Shown: positions 1 through 13,330, numbered from the stretch's first letter. The stretch is DNA of 64,000 nucleotides from Hanleya hanleyi (GCA_036873755.1 JAVTVY010020578.1:1-64000), one strand, 5' to 3'. The notes: a model not told the origin generated them from the sequence alone. Numbers and translations: made by a program.

Positions 1-638
1 GAAAAGTGACGACGTCTGGTGACTAAAAAAGCAACCATATGACTCTACAGGAAAGCATCCCTCGGAACCTAACATTGTGTTCCCAGAATACGGTGGATTC
101 TCGGAAGTAGCCTTAGTATCTCAGCTGCGTTTTTATTGCAGCTCTTCATGTGGAGACTATAAAGGATCCACACGGCCCCTAGCACCGGCTTAAGTGGAAT
201 TAGATACGCTAGCTCGGGAGCTGTGATGACAGATCAGCTCAAACAACTCATCTGATGTTAATTGATGAGAATCGTGGACGTCTGATGGAGTAAACGCCTC
301 AACATGGGGTAACATGGTAAATGCAAGAATACCCAGAGAAACTAACCTGCAATGCTCGATGTCGTACGGCGTAAATTTCCCACCAAAACAATAAACCTAC
401 ATATATTTGTCAAGTGGCATGTACAGAGGGCGGGCCTCGTGGACTAAACTGTCCACCAGCAGAATCCTGCCATATACAGCTATAAATTGGAGCGATATGC
501 AAGAGGTGGGGAAAAGTGACGACGTCTGGTGACTAAAAAGCAACCACATGATTCTACAGGAGAGCATCACTCGGCACCTAACATTCTGACCCGGGAATAC
601 GGTGAATTCTCGGACGTAGCCTTAGTATCTCAGCAGCG
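1..638. repeat. Direct repeat pair, about 128 bp, 510 bp apart
   Basis: Positions 1-129 and 511-638 are near-identical direct copies, both starting GAAAAGTGACGACGTCTGGT. The sequence at about 486-560 also matches, in reverse complement, 22680-22765, where it falls in a short open frame. The minus strand here reads a similar peptide (GCFLV-RRR-F-PPLAYRSNL), so this is probably an eroded coding piece of a mobile element. Positions 165-260 resemble part of the dispersed repeat at 5442-5731 and 29622-29911. No function recognised. Confidence 0.7.
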
Positions 639-3250
639 CTCAACCCTCTACTGATTTTGAAGTCAAATGGTCAAGGATCACTGAATTCCCAAACAAGGCA
701 ATGCTGTATTTTGTAAAAACTATTCAAAAAATGTTGTACAGGCTTATATTGAAGCCAACTGTGGCTCTTATTTATTTTGGAATGAAGTATCTAATCTGCA
801 GATAAAATTACAGGTAGGTGTAGTATTAATGTATTAGCATTTCGCGGAAGGCATGCGTGAGACAGGACACCCAGTAACCATCGTTGATGATGCATTCCAA
901 TTTTTGAATCCAGCAGAAAAGCTTTTTACACATTCTGCTGTCAGGCATGGCTATATCCGGTACACCTTTGTCCTGCGGGCGGTCACGGATTTCGCTATTC
1001 GGAACATTTGCTTTTCTTCCATCCCTTCATATTTACGAATACATATACAGATATGTCATTATGATGGATATCGTCAAAACAGTAAATTTGATATGTATGG
1101 GGGTGTTTGAGTACAACATACACGTTCAGATTCATTCGCGACTGCTCGGCCAATTCCGTCAAAGTCATGATACCTCGCGCATTACCACAGCTTTCAGCTG
1201 TAAACCATGATCCGCCGTACGTGAGGAACATCACATGCTATAAGATGTGTTTCCACTCACATAGTCCTCTTTGTATTTCTTCCTTGTCAGGAGATAAAAT
1301 ATATATCCAAAGGAAATGGATATTCTAATTTGAGGTGTTTCTTCTGGTTGTCCTTCTCGAGCTGATCACCATGATAACGGAAGTCACACAGCTCACATGG
1401 GCTATTAGGAGTTTCAGCATGATACTGTGCTTTCAACATGGATGCCAATATGGATTCTTAGCAGTCGGCACGAGGTACTAATGTCCTACGTTTTCCTAGA
1501 CCGTGTTGAGTGGCTCAGTGTTGGAAAGCATTTGCACTGCAAAAATCTGGATCGTAGAGGCTATTTGGTGATGGATATTTGTCGTTCACATCAAAACACA
1601 CGATCCTGTGCGATAATTGTTCAACCAGGCAATCGTTCGATGTTTGTAATTAAGTGACAATACACCTATATTGATCTTGTAATACAGATTTAGTACATCT
1701 TCTGTCGGGAAATTATTGTAAAAAACGAAAAATTTGCTATAAATGAGGGAGAAATATACTTATTAGTGCCCATAGAGAGGTCGGGTGGATTTGAAATTGA
1801 CCTGCACCTTCAATTCACATCGGTTGAAATAAGGTCATAATTATATATAATTTTTTCTTGTTTTCAGGAATGGTATTCTCTGTATGTGTATGTAAATGTA
1901 TTGCCCACAACATTAGCATACAATTCTATGATATCTTATCGGTTGCTAAGTCGGTATGTATGCGTGTGTGTGTGCGTTTACGAAAGGTGTATAGCTGGGA
2001 CATTTATATGAATACACACCTTCATACTGGGGACACGCCTTCAACCGGGGACGTCCCCGGTTTGACAAAGACTGGGAAACTGTTTCGCTGCCCGTTTAAT
2101 GATGTTGTATACAACACTAAAGTGAAAAAATAAGGGATCCAGGGATCTGTTTGAAATTAAAAACGGGTGTTTGCCTCAGTGTTTCATGTGTCCCCATTCG
2201 AGAGTGGTTTACGATCTTGGTTATTTCAACTGCTGCGCAACAGTGAACTGGTATGAATGTGTCATGGAAATCCTGAGGCTACCCAGAGCACAAACCAGTA
2301 AGTCCTCACTTGTATGGTTGCCTGTGGATGTCCCCACTAAGCACATTTCGTAACATGTGCGTGTGCGTGAGGAGGAGGGGGGTGGGGGGGGGGGGTAATA
2401 TCACACTCAAGGTTATTTCGCTTTGTCCATCAACCATAAGCCCTTCTGTGACATCAGCCGATTGTGCTAAGAAGAACTAAACTTTTGCTCAAAATCCTCC
2501 ATTTATCCAACGGTAGATTCAGTCAAACGTCCCAACCGAAACTCAAACACTGATCAAACGTTTGTCATTGACGACGAGCCTACCGTGACCATGGCAAAAA
2601 TCATCCAAAAACATACTCTGGTCCATCGTCGTCGTGTTATCTGTGGTATTATCTTCTGGGATTGACTGAAAGAAATAGTGAACGTGATAGTGTTTGTTTC
2701 TCTAAAATTGTGATAAATCTATTTTGAAATATTGTTGGAGCTGCGGGACTTTTCGAATCTCAGTACAGATACCTCTAGTGTAAGGTAAATAAATTTCTGA
2801 TCATTGAAAACCTAATAAAATATGAAATCTGAAATCAGTGAGTATTGTTTGTCATTCAATCGCTTGCATTATCTCAAGTAAAGATTGCTTTGCAAATACT
2901 ATATGAATAGGTTAATGTACAGCAATCTCTGATTACAGAGAGATTGAACAGGTTCAATGACTTCACAAATACAAATATCTTCCTGAAGGAAAAAATATTT
3001 TTGGCAGAAATGCATTACATCTCTACGAGCTTTCGTGCACTTTGTCCTGAAATTATTTAGTTAAGCAGATAACAGTTTTCACTTACTGAAAGTCTTAATT
3101 GAACCACCAATAATCCACCGTGCGCAATCACAGACCGGCTGTATGGGAGTAACTGGTGGCTCAATCTGGCTGCTGGACAACACATATAAGGCCTGTCCCC
3201 CTGATCAGGTGCGATCCCTGTAAATTTATCAGTTTGGCGAATGACAAGAT
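639..3250. other. No gene recognised
   Basis: The short open frames here show no domain or family signature and no consistent coding pattern. A G-rich tract lies at about 2366-2395. The sequence just before 3060 resembles the region upstream of the later GPCR copies (for example the CTTTGTCCTGA string near 3040 and 31030), so the last few hundred bases may be 5' flank of the receptor gene. Confidence 0.5.
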
Positions 3251-3259
3251 TGCACAGTA

Positions 3260-4230
3260 TTGCCAGTCCTACGCAGTGGTATACAGATGTACCCATTCAC
3301 CAAAAATATGACCAACTTCACGGAAACTGTGATGGAAATGTCCTCACGAAACTGGGACATTGGACGTGTTCTACAACTGATCCTTCTGACTTTTGTAGTT
3401 ATTGCTGGTGTACCTGGTAACCTCATGTTGATCGTCTTGGTCTTAAGGCAAGCAGATCTTCGTTCATCTCCAACATACGTTATCCTAACAGGCCAAGGTT
3501 TTGGGACCTGACACTTCTGCTATCTTGCGCGTCTGCAACATTCTACAATATCGTTCATGATCAGATGGACGATTTATTCTGCAGAGCATATTCCTACCTT
3601 ATCTTTTGCACTATGGCCATAAGTTTGAACCATCTACTGTCATTCTCTGTGGTCCGTTTCCTGATTTTGACTCGACCGTTTTTCGCCAAGCGCTATATCA
3701 CCGCTAATACAGTGATTTGGGCATGCTTCATGATCTGGGTTCTTGATTTAGCTACTGGAACAATTATGTTTGAATCAGTTGGAGTTGTGTCCTTGACAAC
3801 AACCGAAAATGTTTCCTACTCTCTTTGTTCGGCGAAAATTGATCCAGTTCTGTATGGACTTACTTCCATGTTTGGATATTTCCTGCCACTGGGTCTAATT
3901 GTAGGATTTCACGTCGCCAAAGTGAGAAAACTCCGCCAGAATGACATCCAATCTACCAACGTCAGTGCCCAGAGACAGGTGTCATCAAAGATTGTGCTCG
4001 CCATTCTTGGGACTTTACTGGTGACCTGGCTCCCATATGGCTGCCATCATATCCTAATTTATGTGTTTCAAGTTGACATTTTGTCCACGTTTCGTAGGAT
4101 AAATGTGTTCTTAGAGGTACTGGTTTTCTCTAACAGTGCAATAAATCCGTTTTTATATTTTTTTATGTCGCGTCAAAGGAGAATTGGCTTATGCGATTGC
4201 AAATGTGTGTGTACCACCGGGAAAGCCTAG
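3260..4230 (+). pseudogene. Class A GPCR copy 1, one-base frameshift
   Basis: A rhodopsin-like seven-helix receptor in two adjoining frames. The first frame (to 3511) has a glycosylatable N-terminus (MTNFT, Met at 3308, the start shared with paralogs), helix 1 with VPGN, and the start of helix 2. The second frame (from before 3565 to 4230) has helices 3-7, including a Trp-Leu-Pro in helix 6 and NPFLY of the NPxxY motif. Against the intact copy at 31170-32183 the break fits loss of one base at about 3498-3503, where GGGGACCTG would be expected and GGGACCTG is present. The DRY position reads VRF, without the acidic residue. Helix 5 has FLP. The C-tail is short and Cys-rich. It could be a young pseudogene, or a functional gene with an assembly error. 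Ligand unknown; the overall look is of a peptide-receptor-like orphan. Confidence 0.82.
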
Positions 4231-5441
4231 GATAATTCTATATATGAATGCTGATATTTTCCACCACCTTGCGACCGTTATCACGTTGATCAATTCCTCC
4301 GTCTGACAGCATGCTTTCTTGCTGAATCTATAAACTAATGACGTCTTATTTTTTCTGGCTGATCATTCAAAATCGATTCCATTCTGGCTAATCATGTAAA
4401 CAAAAGATGGCTTCTGGTTTTTTATCTTATACACAATATCGTCTGGTGCTGACTGTGTAGTTATCCAACGATGCTATCGGATCTTCAATTAACCCACGAT
4501 GTCTGGCTCTTCATGAAACTCGCAGCATCGCCTGGCTTTTCAGGTGACTCATGATGTCTTCTGTATCTTCAGCTAACACAGAATGATGTTCAAGTAACTC
4601 ACGATATTGACGCTCTGTCACTTAATACTTGAAGCCATGTCTTCTGGATGCTCAAGATTTTGACGTTTGTTAATAACTAAACATTCATGGAGATATTACG
4701 TTATCATAGTGTTCTCTGCAGCGTACGGCCCAGAACAATAAAAACGCTAGTGCCAAACCTACCGCCTTGAAAACTATTGACTGCTTCACTCTTTCGTCGA
4801 TTTCGTCTTATCCACACATTGATACCGTCAGCAACCGAGAATGGTATTTGACGCAAATATTCATGGACGACGTCCCTTTATCGCGAGTTTGAGCGGGCTA
4901 ATATGTATAACTTGCTAAAACCGATTTTTTCTAACTATATTCCATTACAGATGGATCTTTCGTGTATGGTATGTGTATGGACAGTACTATTTACCCTACA
5001 GCCTAGAAAATCATCGGTTCTTTTTGTAGCTCAATTTATCCAGAAGGAAAGCGGCACCGTTATCTCAGTCAAGCTTATAGTCCGGCAAATATGTAACAAA
5101 AAAGGGTCGATTGTGCACTTCATGGATAAAAGCATGAAACTTTGTATAGTGACCAAGAAACATATATTATTCACTTTTAGAGAGGAGGTCCGGCTTGAAA
5201 ATCCGTAGTTGGCCGCCATCTTGGATTCCAAAATGGCCGCAATCAGAAACCATCAAAGTCGCAAATCGGCACATCTAAGACACATAAGAGGTTAATTTAA
5301 ACGGCTGTTAGGTATATGTTGGCATTTGTGAGAAGTTGATGCTGTGTCGACATCGGGCCTTACAGACTAGTATTTCGTGTTAAATGCCGTTATTTTCTTC
5401 TGACGACGATACAGCTCATCAATCCCCAGTGTACGAGTTGT
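4231..5441. other. No gene recognised
   Basis: Intergenic sequence after the receptor copy. The open frame at 4903-5208 has no recognisable domain and an opposing open frame overlaps it. Around 5210-5240 is a short pair of ATGGC/GCCGCCAT strings of the kind seen in several dispersed repeats of this window. Positions 5410-5500 carry a short internal duplication (CAGCTCA-CAAT, ACGAGTTGTCA). Confidence 0.45.
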
Positions 5442-5731
5442 CACAGCGAAACAGCTCACCAATTACCAATATACGAGTTGTCAGAGCATTTCCATCATAG
5501 CTCTCGAGATTTGTATCTAATACCGCTTATGCCGGTGCTAGGGGTCGTGTGGTCATATCATCCAAGTTGCCACATGAACAGGTACAATAAAAGCGTACCT
5601 GAGATACCACACTTATCACGAATCGTTAGATTCTTGGTATGTGCTTTAGAATAGGTTAATCGGAAGACTATACTATGAAGTCATGTGGCTCTGTCAGTAT
5701 GTCGGCACCTCTTTCCACTTCCCTTATTTGC
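5442..5731 (-). repeat. Dispersed repeat, copy 1
   Basis: This roughly 290-bp block is the reverse complement of 29622-29911. Shared strings include GTGCCGACATACTGAC and CACGGCCCCTAG-ACCGGC. A shorter related block lies at 165-260, and a fragment (CGGCCCCTAACCCCTGG) near 17060-17100. No coding potential. The family is not recognised. Confidence 0.8.
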
Positions 5732-7409
5732 GTACCCAAGGAAGTTGATCAACACACTTTTGCTGCACCCGAATGGATGGATTTCAAGAGGGTGGCCAGT
5801 TTTTGTTTTCAAAATGGCTGCCGAGAATCCCTTATTTTGACGGTTATGTGACTTTGGTGGATCGATAGATAAAATTCTACTTTAGAGTCACTTAAATGAT
5901 TTTTGGCATCATTATACACTCATCCACGTAGTTGATATATATATTTGAGAGAGAAATCCCAGCCTAATGTGGGTTAACCTTGCTGCATCTACAGCTGATC
6001 TTGCAGCCACACCAGCTTCTACTGATAGAATAGGCTGACTTTTGAAAATTGACACCAAACTGTCTGCCATTCACCTTTGGTGTAAGTTTCCTTTCAAAAC
6101 TTACTTGGAGAAGCTTCTTCTGAAAACGGAGAAGAAACCAAGTCTAAATGGGACGGGCCTGAATGGCAGGTCTCTGGATGGGCTATATACTATACGATTT
6201 TGGTTCTTCCAGGCCCCTAAAAACATCAACAATCTCATTGCTACTTGTAGGATCAAACAGAAACACAATGGTTGTTGTACATTGTATAATCCCGTAGACA
6301 TAGCTTTCTTGAACGAGGGCGACCCTGTCCAGACTTTCCACAACTCGCGGGACAGTGGACTTGATTGAGTCCATCTGTTTGGAATGATTAGGTCATTCAT
6401 GTACTTGGACATTCTCTTGTCTAGAAACATTCCATGTTGCACTTTTTTAGGGTTAAAAATCCGTATTAAGACACCATATTGGATATCAAGTTTATCGTCA
6501 TCAGCGAACATTGAAGCCTGAACTGGAGGTCTGATACGAGACTGGTTCACATATATCTTTAGCCGAGGAAACTGTTACTGTGTGAAATAATGTCCAGTCA
6601 GAGACGACCAACATTATTATTCACCTGGACACTATAATACAAACAAAAAAACAAAATCTGATCAGCCATTAAGTATTCCTCAAGATATAGCTATCTTTTG
6701 GAAGTAACATGATCAATATCAGTTAATTCTACCTTGGCGATATTGGATTCAGTGCTGTGCCTGATAGGCGATGTCCACCAAATATTCTCCCTACACCTAG
6801 AGCAAAGTCTGAAACTTACCACACAATAAAGCTGTATTCCTTAGCCTTGTCTCTCAATAACAGATTATTATGATGCAGTTTTTGAGATCCCGTCATGGCC
6901 CATGGTTAAGCTTTTCCGTGATAGCTTGCACCTATATTATTATACAATCATGTCCAGAATTTTCCTCAATAGGATATGGCACCACTCAGAGTTTCAGTTG
7001 CAAATTCTTGGAAAGTTCATGGCGTAAAGTTCCCCGCTAGTATAGAACAAACTTTCATCAAATATATTGATATATTTCTTTTGTAACATCATGACGTCAT
7101 CACCGTAGTTACAATAGAAATATCGCATCACCTATGAAATTGACCAGGTCATGTTGCCGAGGATTTCCTTGAAGTTATTGGGGTTAGCAATTATTTGTGA
7201 TTCGTGATAGGTTAGGCATATATTGGGCGATAAACTGATTTGCCTTGCATGTCAGTTGAATATGCCGCCATTGCTTCATCGATATCGTTGAAAGAATGTT
7301 ATGCCGAGTTCCATTACCAGGTTCATATTTACCAGATACTTCGGAAATGGAATAAGCTCATACCAGTACTCCATGTTATATTTGTTGACCACAATTCCCC
7401 TTAACCATT
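5732..7409. other. No firm gene; one protein-like minus-strand segment
   Basis: Most of this stretch has no support. On the minus strand 6183-6374 reads a 63-residue, protein-like peptide (contains QCTTTIVFLFDP and FRGLEEPKSY) preceded by a plausible splice acceptor (CCAAACAG) and followed by a possible donor (GTATAG). This might be one exon of a host gene or a decayed fragment. No neighbouring exon was identified and no family recognised. Confidence 0.3.
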
Positions 7410-7583
7410 GAATAGAGATGAGACTGGTTCGAAGCATTGAATAGAGATGAGACTGGTTCGAAGCATTGAATAGAGATGAGACTGGTTCGAAGCATTGAAT
7501 AGAGATGAGACTGGTTCGAAGCATTGAATAGAGATGAGACTGGTTCGAAGCATTGAATAGAGATGAGACTGGTTCGAAGCATA
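7410..7583. repeat. 29-bp minisatellite, 6 copies
   Basis: Six near-perfect head-to-tail copies of a 29-bp unit beginning GAATAGAGATGAGACTGG. Because 29 is not a multiple of 3, all three minus-strand frames stay open and give repetitive peptides (SNQSHLYSMLRTS and similar). These are not genes. Confidence 0.95.
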
Positions 7584-8763
7584 ATTTGAAGACCGGCCAT
7601 GCGGCACCACCCACATGTTTGCGGAACAAAAATGTCGCGAATTGACTTTCGTGATAATAGGCTGGGCAATGCTGACTTTTTTTTTGGTCAGTAATCATAG
7701 TGCGTCTGCCTCTTAACATCTTTCGTGGACTAAAAAAATTGTAACATGTGGCCTCTCACTGAATGTGCCACCCCCCCCGACCAAGCTGCGATACACCCCA
7801 AACCCACCAGATAGGATTAACAGTTTTGATACGGATTATAGCACTCTCAATTTTTATTAACGGAAACTACAAGTTTCTTTTTTTTTAAATCATGTCGTTA
7901 CGGTTATTTCAAGCCGTCCATATCTGAAATATTTATTGTTACCCAAATTCGATTATTACTGCTATACACAGCAGGCCTATAACTGATGTTTTCAGAATTA
8001 CTGGTAGTTGGTAATACCCATTCTCGTGGCATCAGATTGTATATCCCCTATTGCCATATATTTTTGTTTACCGACGGTTTGTACGTTGGGAGAATAGTAA
8101 TAACCGAAATTCACATTGTTCCAAAATCAAATTATTTCCAGGCATCACATACCCTCTCCCCATACCCGTTAATCTAGCATAACGTGCCATTTGGCATGTC
8201 TCCTGGGGAACGCAGTTCATAAATCTACCCGACCTCCCATAAGATATAACAAGAAGGATTTACCTATTTATGTGATTTATGGTCGATTTACATTTGCCAT
8301 GTTTGTCTTCATGTTTTCTTGCATATAAATACATGTAATAAAGCGTGTACATCCGAGTAATAAATAACCAGCCGCCCATGTCTCCGATATTCATCGTACA
8401 GAAGTAAATCATTGTTGTTGTTAAACGGTACCCCATAATACCTTGCGTATTGGACACGATCCGGTGGGTTTATCTTGTTTCAGAAGATGACCAAAGTTCA
8501 TTAAAATCCATTTCGGGATATAAGTTTTTGGATGATATGTCTTGGAATATGCGGCCCCAATGGAAAAGGACGCGACTGCGATTGGGTTAGAATCTGGAGT
8601 ATCTACAAATCCAGAACAAAAGATTTGTAACAGATGGATCCTTGGTACATAACGGCTGATTTGTCCAATATCAACAGATATATATGTATGTAATGGCTGC
8701 TAAATATAATAATAACCTAATAATAATATTATTACAACAACAACAGGGTCTGCGGCTCCACGG
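7584..8763. other. No gene recognised
   Basis: Non-coding by inspection. Positions 7765-7830 (poly-C run, then GATACACCCCAAACC and AGATAGGATTAA) resemble 49800-49870, so part of this belongs to a dispersed repeat. The rest is AT-rich with short uninformative open frames. Confidence 0.45.
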
Positions 8764-9030
8764 CAAAGTGCATGTTAATGTGATGTGAAATAAATAGTTT
8801 TTGCCCATTTTTCATAACGGAAAAGCAGAAATTTTGAAGAAAAATTACGAGAACGTTTCTTTTCTGGTACCCCATGTGGCCGCCATCTTGAATTTATCCG
8901 TGATCCTCTCCTCGGGGGGTTATGCAAATGAGTGTCAGCTCTCAATTTTATGTCGTTCCGGAGATAACGCAGAAAGTTTGGTAGGGGGGCCATTTTGCCC
9001 CCCCCCCCCGACCAGGTAGAGTTAAATAAA
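8764..9030 (+). repeat. Dispersed repeat (ATGGCCGCCAT family), copy 1
   Basis: Shared order of strings with 46268-46540 (same strand) and 49290-49540 (opposite strand): AAATAGTTTTTGCCC-like start, a protein-less middle with GTGGCCGCCATCTTG, GTGATCCTCT, a string matching TCAGCTCTCA, TCCGGAGATA, then a poly-C run. Non-coding. Family not recognised. Confidence 0.7.
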
Positions 9031-10149
9031 ATCTGCATATTTACCACATACTCATTCCTACAAATTCCCCACACAAATCGCCACATCTTCTCTAGCATAT
9101 TTTTTTTGTAAACACGACGCCTTCTATGAGATTTCAGTCTCGCTCCGCTATTTGATTACTGGCCGATATTCTGTCCTACCACCTGTCATTCTGTGATGGG
9201 AGAGCGAAATATGTATGTTGTCCAGCGCTTACGAACAAATATCGAGCATGGCGTTCTGTTTTACAACTCCTAATCATTCATTAAACAAAAAAACTTTTTT
9301 TGGGCCAGTTCGAGGTTATTATAACTCTGATTGCTTATAAATGTAATAAGTAAGCCATTCATTGAAAATTGGTCATGTTAAATCAGTTCATGGAAGATAA
9401 CGGATTTTTGTGGACCTTCGTTTTCCAAGTTAGCGTATTATTTCGAAATAATTATTTCGTGCCATGAGATAATAATATAACATGTCATGAGTTTGTTGAG
9501 CGATATGAGTTGTGAATTACCCGAGGTTCTGCTATGTCGGTCCGAGACATGACCACATACCTATGACATTATATGCTCAGGACTTACACTCAGGACAAAT
9601 TTGATATTAATATACTTTATATCACCATCATACTTGAAGATATGGGTAATGCGTTTGGTATGGCTTGGTAGTTTAAGCACAGAAGAATTTGACCAGTTAC
9701 CGGCAAGACGATCCAAACTGCGGATGCCTGGAATCACTGAGGCGTGAAAACCTGCAAAGTTCTAGGATATCGGGCCTTCACGATTGTCTGGGTAGGAGTC
9801 GTCATCTGAGTTACTGTTATAATCAACTTGATATAATTTGAACGAATAAATTCAGAAAGAACTGAAAACGCGCTGATAGCATGGACACGTCTGTTCGAGA
9901 TATTCATGATTTTCACGAAGACCTACAATTCTTAAGTTCTACATCGCAGAGATACATAATGGCAGATTTATTTTTTTTTCTGAATGTTTATATCCTTTAT
10001 TGGATTGTTTGCTTTTACCCCAAGCCGAAATTTCCTCGACAGTCTGGGTGGATCTAAACACGGCGAATATATTTGCACTTCAACAATGCACGCGTATCAG
10101 TGGTTAATGATGGTTTAGCAAATATTGCCCGAACCGAGAGGACAAAAAC
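9031..10149. other. No gene recognised
   Basis: AT-rich intergenic sequence. I searched it for helices 1-4 of the truncated receptor that starts at 10150 and found none, so the 5' half of that gene is missing here. Confidence 0.5.
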
Positions 10150-10602
10150 ATGAGGATAGCCCTTGTTGACATGACATGTTTTGTGGAAGGTATACCAGAA
10201 GTGATGGGCATATGTGCCATATTCGTATCTTTCTTACCTCTCGGTTTAATTGTGGTATTTCACGTCATCAAAGTTAGAAAACTTCAGCAAAGCGCGCTCC
10301 AGTCTGCAAATGCCACTGCACAAAGACAAGTTTCACCAAGGATCGTGCTGGCCATACTTGTGACCTTATTGATGACCTGGCTACCATTCACTTGCTACTA
10401 CTTACTGTTTTTTGTGTTCAAAGTTGGCATTTCGGAGGAATTTGAGGTAGCCTTCGTCATTGTAAATACTTTGTTATTTTCAAACAGTGCGATAAATCCG
10501 TATTTGTATTTCTTCCTATCACGCCAAAGAACTACTCTCGTGTGTGGATGCTTAGCCAGGGAGAGAGCGGACCACGAAAACACGGCGTGTGCTCGTCTTT
10601 AA
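10150..10602 (+). pseudogene. Class A GPCR copy 2, 3' half only
   Basis: A 150-residue frame starting just before extracellular loop 2 (VDMTCFVEG, with the loop Cys). It holds helix 5 (FLPLGL), an intracellular loop closely matching its paralogs (KVRKLQQ, QRQVSPRIVLAI), helix 6 with TWLP, and helix 7 ending SAINPYLYFFLSRQR, then a short Cys-containing tail. Helices 1-4 are absent upstream, so this cannot make a full receptor unless spliced to a distant exon, which is unlikely because the paralogs are single-exon. A truncated gene copy is the best reading. Confidence 0.8.
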
Positions 10603-11734
10603 CACTTTCAAGTAACACAGGACCTTTAAATATATTTCGAACGGGAAATTGTTAATAGTGCAAGTGTATATGCTAGTCGATTGCTTCAGTACTCGGTTGT
10701 ATATTCAACAAAAATCTCACTTAATATGTATTGTTTTAAATCTTGAACATCCTTTGTCGTCCTTCTTCGACTCAGCGTGACGTTTATTTACTATCAATTG
10801 TGGATACTTGACAATAGATGCAAGTTATTGAAAACTTACAAAAATGCCATTTACGATATACGCAGTGCATTGTGTGTATGTGCTCTATGTGGCCAGCCTA
10901 ACGTAATTCACGTTAAGTCATCTTCCCTTCAGATCTTGGAGAATCGTTTTTTTTTATCATCTACGCGCTCGTCGAATATTTCAAAGAAATGAATTTTGTT
11001 TAGCAGGATTCCATGTTACCAAGATGAGACAGTCAGAAAAACAAAAATGCTCTGCTTGCTTATCCGGACTCGGATTCTGTGGTTGGTAATCAGTAATATA
11101 GTTAATATTATTACCAATATGGATGGAATTATCTACGTTGCCATTCTTCAGAAGTAATGTCGCCACACGCGGGTAGTGTCGATCAAAAATAAAAATTATA
11201 GTTTATCTGGCTCGATCGACTTGAAGCGTTTTTTGATCTTGCCAGAGATGTGGCCTGAATACTATTTCCATATATTTCAATCTCCCCGGGACTAGTCACC
11301 GCAGCTTTATACATTATTATCTGAACCTTGCTCTGTCTAACAAATATTCTCAAATTCCGACAGATAAATAACCAAACTTGGCATAAAACATTCTTCTGCG
11401 AACCCATGACGCTTTGTGAACTCCACACAAACAAATCAACACATTTGTATTATTAAAGTCTTCACATCAAAAAAGTTCGTAGGGATAAAACGAGAGCTTC
11501 ATTGAAATCTAACTGCTGCCCCAGATATACATATAGAATAAAAGCGCGCTGCAATAACATCTCGCATATAATAAGCGCCACAGAAATATGTGCCCGGGTA
11601 ATATATCGCTCTTTGAAGAAGACTGATATCCAAAACACTCGCCTCAGCGGCTACATATCATTGTTCCTACAAGCACCTATATTTCTTATTGCAGCCGCAG
11701 CTTGGTTGTCATTACAAACACACAAATACACGAA
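10603..11734. other. No gene recognised
   Basis: Intergenic, AT-rich. Several short open frames occur on both strands without family signatures or composition bias that would support coding. Confidence 0.45.
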
Positions 11735-11739
11735 CTCCT

Positions 11740-11772
<33 letters not shown>

Positions 11773-11775
11773 CTT
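11735..11775. repeat. (CA)n microsatellite
   Basis: About 20 CA dinucleotides with one CG interruption. It explains the His-Thr run (plus strand) and Cys-Val run (minus strand) in overlapping open frames, which are not genes. Confidence 0.97.
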
Positions 11776-12523
11776 CTGATTAGTCCAAAATGGGGAACAG
11801 TGAACAGCGGCTGGTTCAAAGGTCAAGAATTCATTATAATTGACATGTAAAACTGAACCCATGTGCAATACAAACGTTAAGGAGTATGTTTAATTTCACC
11901 ACTGTTACGCCAGCTTTTGCCGTAACAGAAAAACGTGTGAAGTCAAGGATTAACAATCAAATATTTATTTACAATACTAAAATCATATACATTTTAATTA
12001 AGGTTAATACAGCAAATAGATGTTTGAAATATAGTCTTACTGTTCACTGCTATAGCGGTGTACACTTTACAGTCCTTGTTGACGCGCACAAATCACTCTT
12101 CTGAATAACGGTAATCCAACACTGCTCAGTTGCACACAGTCTCAGTAAATGTCCAATATCCGATAGCCTTTAACAAATAGCGTAGATTATGCAGCAGCCA
12201 ACAGTTAATACACAGGAGTAAATAATCCAGCAGTCCGTAGTTACAGCCAAAGGTAACACAGTAAACAGACCCACATAAAAAGCCAGTTTGAATTCCCTTT
12301 TGAATGACTGAGTGATGCGCTATTTATACTCTATGAGACATTCAGATCATTCTGCCAATCAAGAAGCTTCTAGAATACACAGCATTACCGCATCATCTGA
12401 CCTAAATACAATTTACAATAGTCTTCCAGAAAGCTCCAAGTGGCTGACCCACATAATAGTACACAAACAAGCTTGCGTCAGCCCTGTATTAGAGAAACAT
12501 CCACAATGTCTAATAATGGACTA

Positions 12524-13330
12524 CAATACCATGACATCACAATAAAACAGGCCCGCTGCTAGATTACAAGCTTCAACCGAAACAGTCATGACAGGTGTGC
12601 TGTAGATCATGGGCATATTAACGTTAAAAACATGCATGAGGAAATCCATCAGTGCACGTTTGCTTCCATGTCTCTGATTCTTTGTCATGTGTGAGACAAT
12701 TTTTGAATGCGGTCGATTAACGTCGTACAATACCGTAGACACATTATGTAATCCAGTTAAGCTTTCCTTCCATAGACTGAAGTTCACGTTTCGAGATTTT
12801 GATTTTCAGTCTGAAAGCACGCAGCTCCACATTTAGCTCTGAAATATTTTCTTCTGGAATTTCAATTGCTATTTTATTGGTGTTAAGTAATATGCTTGAA
12901 AATACAAAACAGATTGTAGGGTCTTCCACTTTATATAGTTATCCAAACTCCCAGTTTACAAAGCAAACGCAGCAAGGTGTTTAGACTTTGAAGGTACATG
13001 TATTTCTCATAGGATTCTCCCATTGTCAACAAATCATCTAAGTAAGGTACGACATTTGCATATCATTTTGATTTTCCTTTTTTGGTATGAAACAATCGTA
13101 GGGAGAGTGGCGACAATGTTATCATTCCCAAGTTATTGAATGATCTGTTTCTCGACTTTATTTCGATTTTCAGAACAAGTTGCCGAAATGTGTAACACAA
13201 ATTGATTCAAAAATGTCCTCCGGAGTCACAATATCAAAACCAGGCTCAACACCAGCCAGAATGAACTCCGGATTGGGGTAATCAAGAGAAAATTCAGCGC
13301 GCCATACATCTAGTTTAAGCGTTACTGCGT
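12524..13330 (-). pseudogene. Retrotransposon RT/RNase H-region remnant (YLDD type)
   Basis: Minus-strand reading, pieced across several frames, runs from about 13330 down. A segment WRAEFSLDYPNPEF is followed by VVPYLDDLLTMGE with the RT catalytic YLDD box, then LNTLLRLLCKLG, then an RT thumb-like segment (IPEENISELNVELRAFRLK, KRELQSMEGKLNWI), then a tail (DFLMHVFN, VEACNLAAGLFY) like the region after the thumb in tyrosine-recombinase (DIRS-like) or gypsy-like RTs. Several frameshifts and stops make it a dead remnant. The class is inferred from motif style, and DIRS-like is the favoured reading. Whether 14070-14291 on the same strand (REARKK-like Arg/Lys-rich peptide) belongs to the same element is uncertain. 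Confidence 0.65.

Noticed and set aside
6101..6550. 149-codon minus-strand ORF containing FADDDKLD
   Set aside because: ADD resembles an RT box, but neighbouring RT motifs are absent. A different frame in the same place (6183-6374) looks more protein-like, and neither is convincing.
7276..7719. SNQSHLYSMLRTS repeat ORFs
   Set aside because: Translation of the 29-bp minisatellite; all three frames open.
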